A stretch of DNA of 64,000 nucleotides from Bradyrhizobium sp. LMTR 3. Lineage in GTDB: Bacteria > Pseudomonadota > Alphaproteobacteria > Rhizobiales > Xanthobacteraceae. Below are positions 9,453-16,773 of this stretch, in pieces. The stretch lies in contig NZ_MAXC01000051.1 in assembly GCF_001693485.1 (NCBI RefSeq), forward strand, positions 248,001 to 312,000, in the 5' to 3' direction. The notes beneath the pieces were generated by a model. That model did no database searches. It saw only the letters and a list, made by a program, of their open reading frames with translations, and had not been told where the DNA came from. The translations under genes were made by a program, and so were the position numbers. Position 1 is the stretch's first letter. Each line of letters begins with the position of its first letter.

Positions 9453-10430
9453 TTACTTCACCGCCTGGATGCGATCCCAGTCGGACTTGCGGTAGTCGAA
9501 CGTCTCGAACTTCGTGGTCTTGATCACGGTGTCGCGGAACTCGTCCTTGTTGACCTCGGTGACCGTCAGCCCCTTCTGCTTGAAGAAGTCGACCAGCTTG
9601 GCCTCGTTGGCCTTGATCTCGGCCGTAGCCTTTGCCGCCGCTTCCTGGGCGACGTCGGTGAAGACCTTGCGGTCTTCTTCCGAGAGCTTCTTCCAGAGCG
9701 CGCCGGCGACGACGGTGTTGAGGTGATCGACGATGTGACCGGTCAGCACGATGTGCTTCTGCACCTCGTAGAACTTCTTGGCCTCGATTGTGGTGAGCGG
9801 ATTTTCCTGGGCTTCCACGGTGCCGTTCTGCAGCGCGAGATAGACTTCGGCAAAGGCGATCGGCGCGGTGTTGGCGCCGCAGGCGCGCGGCATCGCGAGA
9901 TAGGCCGGCACGTCAGGCACGCGCATCTTGAGGCCCTTCATGTCGGCGCAGGCCTTGATCGGCTTGTTCGAAGAGGTGTGACGCACGCCGTAATAGGTCA
10001 CCGCCACGATGTGATGGCCGCTCTTGTCCTCGTAGCCCTTGGCAAGCTCCTTGAAGACGTCGCTCTTGGTGTAGGCCAGGAGATGATCGGCATCACGGAA
10101 GGTGTAGGGATAGTAGGTCACGCCGATCGGCGGAAAGCTCTTGGCCGCGAAGCTCGAGCCGGAAATGATGATGTCGACGGAGCCGAGTGAAAGCCCCTGG
10201 TTGATGTCGGTTTCCTTGCCGAGCTGCGAAGCCGGATAGACGTCGATCTGGTAGCGTCCGTTGGTCCGCTTGTTGATCTCGCCCGCGGCCCATACGGAAG
10301 CGGTGTGGAACGGCTCCGACGTTTCGTAAACGTGGGCCCATTTCAGCTTGGTCTGTGCCAGGCCCGAGGTGGTCGCGGCCAGCAGCGCCGCTGCAGACGC
10401 CGCGAATGCAATCGTCAATTTTTTCAGCAC
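9453..10430 (-). CDS. TRAP transporter substrate-binding protein (DctP-type)
   Basis: A 325-residue periplasmic binding protein with a clear signal peptide (MLKK, hydrophobic Ala-rich core, cleavage near SGLAQ). The DctP body shows the conserved Arg region KGLKMRVPDVPAY, where the Arg normally binds the substrate carboxylate, and the VEAQENPL motif typical of sugar-acid-binding DctP proteins. It feeds the DctQ/DctM pair encoded immediately downstream. Context (uxuA, idonate-dehydrogenase-like gene, uxuB) points to a hexuronate or aldonate ligand. Confidence 0.95.
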   Translation of the reverse strand: MLKKLTIAFAASAAALLAATTSGLAQTKLKWAHVYETSEPFHTASVWAAGEINKRTNGRYQIDVYPASQLGKETDINQGLSLGSVDIIISGSSFAAKSFPPIGVTYYPYTFRDADHLLAYTKSDVFKELAKGYEDKSGHHIVAVTYYGVRHTSSNKPIKACADMKGLKMRVPDVPAYLAMPRACGANTAPIAFAEVYLALQNGTVEAQENPLTTIEAKKFYEVQKHIVLTGHIVDHLNTVVAGALWKKLSEEDRKVFTDVAQEAAAKATAEIKANEAKLVDFFKQKGLTVTEVNKDEFRDTVIKTTKFETFDYRKSDWDRIQAVK

Positions 10431-10511
10431 GTGAATTTCCTCCGTCGTTACAATTTGCTTTTGTTACCCAACCGGCCCGGCATTTCGCCGAACCGTTCGA
10501 ATTCTCGTCGT

Positions 10512-11249
10512 TCAGCCGCTGCTTGCGCGGATGCGCGAGGCGGACGAAGCTTCCGCTCCGAAATTTTGCGCAAAGCGGGCTTGCGAACGCGCCAGGTGCT
10601 CGCGCATCGTCACACGGGCGGCGTCCGGATCGTGCGCGGCGATGGCATCGCGGATCGCGCGGTGCTCGGCCAGCGCGGCATTCCAGGATTCCGGATTTTC
10701 GAAATAGTGCGCGAGCTTGGCGAAGTAGGGATTGAGCCGCTGGTCGAACAGCTCACCGACCACGCGGACCAGCACGGCGTTGTCGAGGCATCCGGCCACC
10801 GCGATGTGAAACGCGCGGTCATGGATCATCGAGGCTTCGCCGGGATGCTGCACGGTGGCCATCGCCTCCAGCGAAGCGTCGATGCGCGCGATATCTTCGG
10901 CTGTCGCCACCCGCGCCGCCTGTTCGGCGATGGCGCCTTCGAGGAATTCGCGCGCGCGCAGCAGTTCGAACGGGCCTTCGATCTCGGCCGCCAATGGCAA
11001 AGGCGGTGCGAGCGCGGCCGGCTCACTGACATAAATCCCGGAACCAACGCGAATCCGAACCCGGCCCTCGACTTCCAGAGCAATCAGGGCTTCGCGCACC
11101 GTCGGCCGCGACACTTTCAACTGTTCGGCAAGATCGCGTTCGGTCGGAAGCCGGCTGCCCACGCGGTATTCGCCGCTGTCGATCAAGGCGCGAAGCTGAT
11201 CGGCAACCTGGCGATAAAGGCGTCGCGCTTCCACGGCTTCGAGCGGCAC
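10512..11249 (-). CDS. GntR/FadR-family transcriptional regulator (UxuR/ExuR-like)
   Basis: A 245-residue regulator with an N-terminal winged helix-turn-helix (SRLPTERDLAEQLKVSRPTV at about residues 30-50) and a C-terminal all-helical FCD effector domain. The likely start is a GTG at 11249 preceded by AGGGAG; an in-frame ATG at 11339 would extend 30 residues into the divergent operator and is unlikely. FadR-type regulators of uronate genes (UxuR, ExuR) repress in the absence of hexuronates. The gene sits between the TRAP operon and divergent uxuB, with palindromic operator sequence in the intervening region, so autoregulation and control of both sides are likely. Confidence 0.9.
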   Translation of the reverse strand: MPLEAVEARRLYRQVADQLRALIDSGEYRVGSRLPTERDLAEQLKVSRPTVREALIALEVEGRVRIRVGSGIYVSEPAALAPPLPLAAEIEGPFELLRAREFLEGAIAEQAARVATAEDIARIDASLEAMATVQHPGEASMIHDRAFHIAVAGCLDNAVLVRVVGELFDQRLNPYFAKLAHYFENPESWNAALAEHRAIRDAIAAHDPDAARVTMREHLARSQARFAQNFGAEASSASRIRASSG

Positions 11250-11306
11250 GCTCGGCTCTCCCTGACGATCCTCAAGCGAATCGATTTTTCTTGCTTTGAT
11301 CGGACC

Positions 11307-11340
11307 AAGGCCAATAAATCGGCACATTGGCCTTACCAAT
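11307..11340. promoter_or_regulatory. Probable GntR/UxuR-type operator between the regulator and uxuB
   Basis: Two overlapping symmetries are visible. A 9-bp inverted repeat AAGGCCAAT (11307-11315) / ATTGGCCTT (11326-11334) is perfect, and ATTGGCCTTACCAAT (11326-11340) is a 15-base palindrome with 5-bp arms. The latter resembles the ATTGGTATACCAAT operator of UxuR/ExuR. It lies 30 bases upstream of uxuB and about 58-90 bases upstream of the regulator start, so it could control both divergent units. Confidence 0.7.
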
Positions 11341-11369
11341 TGACCAAAGATTGATAGATCGAGCCTTCC

Positions 11370-12890
11370 ATGTCAAGCGACACGGCGAAAATCCCGCCTT
11401 CCGGCCCGAAAGACGGCACTTTCCGCCTTTCGAATGCCAACCTTCCTCGGCTTCCCGGCCACATCCGGCAACCGGCATATGACCGCTCGCTCATCTCGCC
11501 CGGCATCGTTCATCTCGGAATTGGCGCGTTCCACCGGGCGCATCAGGCGGTGGTGATCGACGACCTCCTGGCAGGCGGCGCGATGGATTGGGGAATCATC
11601 GGGGCCAGCTTGCGCAGCCCTTCGACACGCGATGCCCTCGCCCCGCAGGATGGTCTTTACACGCTGGCCGTTCGCTCCGGCGCGGGCACCGATCACCGCA
11701 TCATCGGCTCGGTTCTCGCGATCGACGTCGCCACCGAGAAATCCGGCCAGTTGATCGCGCGCCTGGCCAACCCGGCCACGCGTATCGTCTCGCTGACGAT
11801 CACCGAGAAGGGCTATTGCCATACGCCGCAGACCGGCGATCTGGACGAGCGTCATCCCGACATCGTTCATGACCTGCAGAATCCGGGCACGCCGCGTTCG
11901 GCCATCGGATACCTGGTGGCGGCACTCGCGCGCAGGCGGATCGCAAGCGCGGCCCCCTTCACCGTTCTCTCCTGCGACAATCTCTCCGGCAACGGCCAAA
12001 CCGTCGGGCGCATCGTGACGCAGTTCGCCGCCTTGCGATCGCGCAATCTCGCCAAATGGATTGACGCCGAGGTGGCCTTCCCTTCGACCATGGTGGACCG
12101 GATCGTGCCGGAGACCACGGACCTCGACCGGGCGGAGATTTCTTCAGCGCTCGGCATGATCGACGCATGGCCCATTATCACAGAACCGTTCACGCAATGG
12201 ATCGTCGAAGACCGCTTTCCGGCCGGACGGCCGGACTTTGCGGCCGCGGGCGTGCAACTGGTTTCGGATGTAACGCCGTTCGAACATATGAAGCTGCGGC
12301 TGCTCAACGCCAGCCACTCGGCGCTCGCCTATCTCGGATATCTCGCAGGCTTTGAGACCATCGCCGCAACCATGACCGACCATCGCTTTGTGGCGTTTGC
12401 CCGACAGGTGATGCAGGACGCCGCACAGACGCTGGCGATGCCTGCGGGCACTGACCTGGTAGCCTATAGCGCGTCGCTGCTGCAGCGCTTCTCCAATCCG
12501 GCCCTGCACCACCGCACCTGGCAGATTGCGATGGACGGATCGCAGAAACTGCCGCAACGGCTGCTCGCGACCATGCAGGACCGGCTGCGGCTGGGGCTGC
12601 CGATCGATACCCACGCGCTCGCGGTGGCCGGCTGGATGCGTTACGTCACCGGGACCGACGAGCGAGGCCGCGCCATCGACGTGCGCGATCCCCTTGCGCG
12701 AGAGTTGTCTGATATCGCCGAGCGTGCCGGTCCGGCCGCAGAGCGGCTTGCTCCCGCGCTGCTGGCGGTCAGCTCCATCTTCGGCGCGCTCGGTAACGAT
12801 CCTCGCATGCGCAGCGCCGTCATCGAGGCGCTCGCAAAACTCTACGCACTGGGCGCGCGTCAGGCGGTACAGACATTTCAAGCAGCATGA
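11370..12890 (+). CDS. uxuB: D-mannonate oxidoreductase / mannitol dehydrogenase family protein
   Basis: A 506-residue member of the long-chain mannitol dehydrogenase family (UxuB, fructuronate reductase EC 1.1.1.57, or MtlK). The N-terminal domain has the family motif GIVHLGIGAFHRAHQA, and the C-terminal catalytic domain includes KLRLLNASHSALAYLGYL with the catalytic Lys-Asn-His set. With uxuA nearby, the parsimonious role is fructuronate to mannonate. A polyol dehydrogenase role remains possible because sequence alone separates the two poorly. It is transcribed divergently from the GntR-TRAP array across the UxuR-like operator. Confidence 0.88.
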   Translation: MSSDTAKIPPSGPKDGTFRLSNANLPRLPGHIRQPAYDRSLISPGIVHLGIGAFHRAHQAVVIDDLLAGGAMDWGIIGASLRSPSTRDALAPQDGLYTLAVRSGAGTDHRIIGSVLAIDVATEKSGQLIARLANPATRIVSLTITEKGYCHTPQTGDLDERHPDIVHDLQNPGTPRSAIGYLVAALARRRIASAAPFTVLSCDNLSGNGQTVGRIVTQFAALRSRNLAKWIDAEVAFPSTMVDRIVPETTDLDRAEISSALGMIDAWPIITEPFTQWIVEDRFPAGRPDFAAAGVQLVSDVTPFEHMKLRLLNASHSALAYLGYLAGFETIAATMTDHRFVAFARQVMQDAAQTLAMPAGTDLVAYSASLLQRFSNPALHHRTWQIAMDGSQKLPQRLLATMQDRLRLGLPIDTHALAVAGWMRYVTGTDERGRAIDVRDPLARELSDIAERAGPAAERLAPALLAVSSIFGALGNDPRMRSAVIEALAKLYALGARQAVQTFQAA

Positions 12891-12965
12891 TTGCTTGGTG
12901 AGAACCATCGGCTAAGGCATGATGATTTTTGGTTAGATCGATTTGGCCGGAGACGGCGCCGTTTC

Positions 12966-13078
12966 ACCTCTCCCGCTTGCGGGGGAGGTCGGCGCCGGGT
13001 GGGGGCTCTCTCCACTCGGGCAGTTCGCCTGCGGAGACACCCCCACCCCAACCCTCCCCCGCAAGCGGGAGAGGGAGC
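12966..13078. repeat. Long palindromic intergenic repeat
   Basis: The outer arms CCTCTCCCGCTTGCGGGGGAGG (in part) near 12966-12988 and their reverse complement near 13054-13075 pair with each other. Nested inside are GGGTGGGGG and CCCCCACCC. The whole can fold into one long branched hairpin and occupies most of the 278-base space between convergent uxuB and the formamidase gene. This is a dispersed repeat type common in Bradyrhizobium-like genomes; it may also act as a bidirectional terminator. Confidence 0.8.
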
Positions 13079-13168
13079 GCACCTTCTTCGTGGCCACAAT
13101 CAAACCTAATTTCATCAAGCTCTAGAAGGCCACACCGCGACCGCCGTTCATTTCACAAATTCAGCAGG

Positions 13169-13999
13169 CTACGGCGACAACAAGGTCCTGGTGAGTTGGT
13201 GACAGGGATCGGCGAATCCGTCGATGACGTCGAAATGATGCCGGCCGGGTTCTTCGATCACGCAGGTTTTCGCACCGAGCCCGGTCCAGATGTTGGCGAG
13301 GAGCGCGTTCTGGCGGACGAATTCCGGGCGCTCGGCGCTGCCTACCCAGCATGTTACGCGCGCATTCGGCATCGGCTCCAGCAATGCGGGGCTTTCCACG
13401 AGCGCCTCGGCCTCGTCGATCCGAAGGTCCGTGTTCATGGCGGCCTTCATCAGCGGACGAAGGTCATGAACGCCGGAAATGGAGACGGTGTGGCTGATGC
13501 GCGCCCGGACATCGTCCGGAAGCGGCGACGTCGCCGAGATCATGCGTGTCACCAGATGTCCGCCGGCGGAATGGCCGGTCAGGAAAAGCGGGCCTTCGAC
13601 CATCGCGGCGGCGCGCGCGATGGCTGAGGCAATTTCGCGCGTGATCTCGGAGATGCGCACAGTCGGGCACAGCGTGTAGGAGGGCATTGCTACCGCATAG
13701 CCGCTTTCAACCGATCCGCGCGCCAGATGCGACCAAAAGCTCTTGTCGAGCGCCTTCCAGAATCCGCCATGGACGAAGACGACCAGGCCCTTTGGCCGAC
13801 CTTCCGGCCCAAAGAGATCGAAGCGGTTTCGTGGGCGCTCGCCATAGCCGACGTCGAGCGTCGCACGGCCGCTGCCTTGAAGTGCGTCGCGATAGGCCTG
13901 CGCGGGCTGCACCCACGCCGCCGGCCAGCGTTCCCCGCCCGGAATGTTAGGAGCATTCGCATAGGCGTCGTTCCAGTCGGAAATCTGATGAAAAATCAC
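13169..13999 (-). CDS. Alpha/beta-hydrolase, probable kynurenine formamidase (arylformamidase)
   Basis: A 276-residue alpha/beta-hydrolase. The oxyanion-hole motif is VHGGFWK, the nucleophile elbow is GHSAGGH, and a C-terminal GRHHFDVID supplies the catalytic His. It lies back to back with kynU-kynA, so the natural reading is hydrolysis of N-formylkynurenine to kynurenine. This is the serine-hydrolase type of formamidase, not the metal-dependent cyclase-like KynB common in bacteria. The chosen GTG at 13999 has GGAAG upstream; the frame stays open to 14176 but that extension runs through the kynU operator and start region and is not credible. Confidence 0.8.
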   Translation of the reverse strand: MIFHQISDWNDAYANAPNIPGGERWPAAWVQPAQAYRDALQGSGRATLDVGYGERPRNRFDLFGPEGRPKGLVVFVHGGFWKALDKSFWSHLARGSVESGYAVAMPSYTLCPTVRISEITREIASAIARAAAMVEGPLFLTGHSAGGHLVTRMISATSPLPDDVRARISHTVSISGVHDLRPLMKAAMNTDLRIDEAEALVESPALLEPMPNARVTCWVGSAERPEFVRQNALLANIWTGLGAKTCVIEEPGRHHFDVIDGFADPCHQLTRTLLSP

Positions 14000-14093
14000 G
14001 CGGTTCGGCTTCCATTCGATCTTGTGGGCCGGGCCAATATCCGATCGATGCCGGCAGGCAACCACTCTATACCGGGAAGCGCACCTTCCGCCC

Positions 14094-14116
14094 ATAAATT
14101 TCAAGCTTGAAATAAT
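14094..14116. promoter_or_regulatory. Operator copy 1 of the shared AT-rich palindrome (kynU promoter)
   Basis: ATTTCAAGCTTGAAAT (14098-14113) is a perfect 16-base palindrome flanked by AT pairs. It is centred about 58 bases upstream of the kynU start and about 106 bases upstream of the divergent formamidase start. Five related sites precede other units of this island. Binding by the local MarR regulator is inferred. Confidence 0.75.
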
Positions 14117-14162
14117 CGATATCAGCGCGAATAATTCCAGGGGGCGCGGACCAGGCAATGAC

Positions 14163-15356
14163 ATGACCGATTTCACGCGAACAAGATCCCTGTTCGCCGT
14201 CCCGGATGGCGTGATCTATCTGGACGGCAATTCGCTCGGTCCCCTGCCCGTTGCGGCCCTCGATCGCGTCGGCCGCATGATGTCGGAGGAATGGGGCAAG
14301 CACCTTATCAAAGGCTGGAACGTCGCCGGGTGGATGACGCAGCCCCGGCGTGTCGGTGACCGCATCGGCCGATTGATCGGCGCCGCCGACGGGACGGTTG
14401 TGGTGGGCGATACGCTGTCCATCAAGGTCTACCAGGCGCTGGCATCGGCCCTCGAGCTCAATCCGTCGCGGCGCGTGATCTTGTCGGATAGCGGCAACTT
14501 TCCTTCCGATCTCTACATCGCCAGCGGTCTGCTTGAATCGCTCGACCGTGGCTACGAGTTGAAAGTCGTGGCCCCCGAAGACGTCGAAGCCGCCATCGAC
14601 GAGACGGTCGCGGTCCTGATGCTGACCGAGGTCGACTACCGCACCGGCCGGCTGCACGACATGAGCGCGCTGACGCGCAGGGCGCATGCCGCCGGCGCCT
14701 TGACGGTCTGGGATCTCGCGCATTCCGCGGGTGCGATTCCGGTCGACTTGGAAGGAGCCGAAGCCGATTTCGCCGTCGGTTGCACCTACAAATATCTCAA
14801 TGCCGGTCCTGGCGCGCCGGCCTTCATCTATGTTGCGCCGAAGCACGCCGATACGGCGCGGCCGGCGCTTTCCGGTTGGATGGGTCATCATGCGCCCTTT
14901 GCCTTTGACCTCGACTATCGGGCCGGGCCGGGCATTGAGCGAATGCGAGTGGGTACGCCTCCGATCATCGCGATGGCCGCGCTCGACGCCGCCCTCGACG
15001 TCTGGGCCGGCGTCAGCATGACCGACGTGCGTCATGCATCGATCGAGCTTGGCGACCTGTTCATTCGCGAAGTCGAAGGACGTTGTCCCGAACTGACACT
15101 GGCTTCGCCGCGGGAGGCAAAGCGGCGCGGCAGCCAGGTTTCGTTTCGTCACCCGGATGGTTACGCGATCATGCAGGCGCTGATCGCGCGCGACGTGATA
15201 GGCGACTTCCGCGCGCCTGACATGATGCGCTTCGGCTTTACGCCGCTCTACATCGGAGAAGCCGAGGTTCGCGCGGCAGTGGACGTCATCGCCGACGTCT
15301 TGACCAATCGCCGCTGGGATACCGCGGATTACCGGAAAAAGGCGCTCGTAACATGA
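14163..15356 (+). CDS. kynU: Kynureninase
   Basis: A 397-residue PLP enzyme that cleaves L-kynurenine to anthranilate and L-alanine. The family N-terminus FAVPDGVIYLDGNSLGP is intact, the PLP-contacting Asp lies in VWDLAHSAG, and the Schiff-base Lys is in GCTYKYLNAGPG. The start at 14163 follows directly after the conserved promoter region; an in-frame upstream codon at 14022 would include the operator. The stop overlaps the kynA start (ATGA). Its product anthranilate is the substrate of the CoA ligase encoded 1.4 kb downstream on the other strand. Confidence 0.95.
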   Translation: MTDFTRTRSLFAVPDGVIYLDGNSLGPLPVAALDRVGRMMSEEWGKHLIKGWNVAGWMTQPRRVGDRIGRLIGAADGTVVVGDTLSIKVYQALASALELNPSRRVILSDSGNFPSDLYIASGLLESLDRGYELKVVAPEDVEAAIDETVAVLMLTEVDYRTGRLHDMSALTRRAHAAGALTVWDLAHSAGAIPVDLEGAEADFAVGCTYKYLNAGPGAPAFIYVAPKHADTARPALSGWMGHHAPFAFDLDYRAGPGIERMRVGTPPIIAMAALDAALDVWAGVSMTDVRHASIELGDLFIREVEGRCPELTLASPREAKRRGSQVSFRHPDGYAIMQALIARDVIGDFRAPDMMRFGFTPLYIGEAEVRAAVDVIADVLTNRRWDTADYRKKALVT

Positions 15357-16192
15357 CTGGCAAGCCCGACGACTCCTCGCGTGAGGCAGCCCAGATGTCG
15401 TTCGACGGGCGCATGTCCTACAGCGATTATCTGCATCTGGAACGCGTTCTGGACGCGCAAGAGCCGCTCTCGGACGCGCATGACGAACTGCTGTTCATCA
15501 TCCAGCACCAGACTTCCGAACTCTGGATGAAGCTGGCCATCCACGAAATCCGTTCCGCCATCAAGGCGATCCGCCAAGACCAGTTGCATCCTGCCTTCAA
15601 GATGCTGTCGCGCGTCGCCCGGATCTTCGAGCAGCTCAATACCGCCTGGGACGTGTTGCGGACGATGACACCCAGCGAATACTCCGAGTTTCGCGATCAG
15701 CTCGGGCAATCCTCCGGTTTCCAATCGTACCAGTACCGCGCGATCGAGTTTCTCGCCGGCAATCGAAATTTGGCGCTGCTTGGCCCGCATGCCCACCGCG
15801 CCGACATCACGGCAAAGCTCGAGGAAATTCTCGCTGAGCCGGGCCTCTATGACGAGGCGCTGCGGCTGCTGGCGCGCAATGGTTTCGACATCGGCGAAGA
15901 CGCACGCCGAACCGACTGGCGCGTCAAGCGCACGCCAAACGACGAGGTTCTGGAGGCCTGGAAGACCGTCTATGCGTCGCCGGCGAAACACTGGATGCTC
16001 TACGAGCTTGCGGAGAAGCTGGTCGATTTCGAAGACTATTTTCGCCGCTGGCGCTTCAACCACGTCACGACGGTCGAACGCATCATCGGCCTGAAGCGCG
16101 GAACCGGCGGCACGTCGGGCGTCTCCTACTTGCGCAAGATGCTCGAGGTCGAACTGTTTCCGGAACTCTGGAGGCTGAGAACAGAGCTTTAG
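15353..16192 (+). CDS. kynA: Tryptophan 2,3-dioxygenase
   Basis: A 279-residue haem dioxygenase that opens the indole ring of tryptophan to N-formylkynurenine. Family landmarks are SYSDYLHL near the N-terminus, LLFIIQHQTSELWMK with the distal His, FQSYQYRAIEF, and the proximal-His region FNHVTTVERIIG followed by GTGGTSGVSYL. It is translationally coupled to kynU by an ATGA overlap. With kynU and the adjacent formamidase candidate it completes tryptophan to anthranilate. Confidence 0.96.
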   Translation: MTGKPDDSSREAAQMSFDGRMSYSDYLHLERVLDAQEPLSDAHDELLFIIQHQTSELWMKLAIHEIRSAIKAIRQDQLHPAFKMLSRVARIFEQLNTAWDVLRTMTPSEYSEFRDQLGQSSGFQSYQYRAIEFLAGNRNLALLGPHAHRADITAKLEEILAEPGLYDEALRLLARNGFDIGEDARRTDWRVKRTPNDEVLEAWKTVYASPAKHWMLYELAEKLVDFEDYFRRWRFNHVTTVERIIGLKRGTGGTSGVSYLRKMLEVELFPELWRLRTEL

Positions 16193-16194
16193 AG

Positions 16195-16275
16195 GTGGTC
16201 CGGAAAAGCGGATACCGGTTTTCCCTCGCAACAAACGCAAACGCGTTTGCGCGGAGATCATGCTCAAATCAAAGA
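16195..16275. repeat. Dispersed intergenic repeat fragment
   Basis: The sequence GGTCCGGAAAAGCGGATACCGGTTTTCC, followed by an AAACGC/GCGTTT inverted repeat and AGATCATGCTCAAA, looks like a dispersed repeat I associate with Bradyrhizobium spacers. It fills the gap between convergent kynA and the RidA gene. Recognition is from memory, not from a search. Confidence 0.45.
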
Positions 16276-16289
16276 GTTACGACACCCAT

Positions 16290-16748
16290 TCAGCGCGGCA
16301 CCACCGCCGTCGCCTCGATCTCGACGCGGGCTTCCTTCTCGACCAGGCGTACCACCTGCACCAGCGCCATCGCCGGATAATGCGCGCCGAAAATCTCGCG
16401 GTAGACGCGGCCGAGCTCTTTCAGGCTCGCGAGATATTCCTCGATGTCGACGACATACCAGGTCAGGCGCACCAGATGCTCAGGTCTGGCGCCGCCCTCG
16501 GCTAGAATCTCGGCGATGTTGGATAGCGTCTGACGCACCTGCGCGACGAAATCGGGCTCCAGGCGGCCCTGCGAATCCCAACCGATCACGCCACCGGTCA
16601 CGACGAGCCGGCCATCGGCCGCCATGCCGTTCGCGTATCCTTTCGGCATCGGCCAGCCGCTCGGCTGCAGCACTTGCGGGCCCGGCGGTGAGGTGTCGGT
16701 CTTGGGATGAGGCACCACGCTCAGTGTGGGGCCTTTGGGGGCGGTCAC
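16290..16748 (-). CDS. RidA/YjgF-family protein (probable enamine/imine deaminase)
   Basis: A 152-residue RidA-family protein. The C-terminal VEIEATAVV and the central Arg in VRLTWYVVDIEEY are family features, and the N-terminus carries a Pro-rich extension of about 30 residues. RidA proteins hydrolyse reactive enamines and imines; some act in aromatic pathways (2-aminomuconate deaminase). The gene starts 25 bases after the stop of the 2-aminobenzoate-CoA ligase and appears to be in its operon. I infer that it may release ammonia from the enamine formed by the monooxygenase/reductase encoded at 25855-28203. Confidence 0.9.
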   Translation of the reverse strand: MTAPKGPTLSVVPHPKTDTSPPGPQVLQPSGWPMPKGYANGMAADGRLVVTGGVIGWDSQGRLEPDFVAQVRQTLSNIAEILAEGGARPEHLVRLTWYVVDIEEYLASLKELGRVYREIFGAHYPAMALVQVVRLVEKEARVEIEATAVVPR

Positions 16749-16773
16749 CGGCTTTTCTCCATAAGGTTAGAAA

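Noticed and set aside
12966..13078. Small gene candidates inside the palindromic repeat
   Set aside because: Frames on both strands simply read through the inverted repeat and mirror each other.
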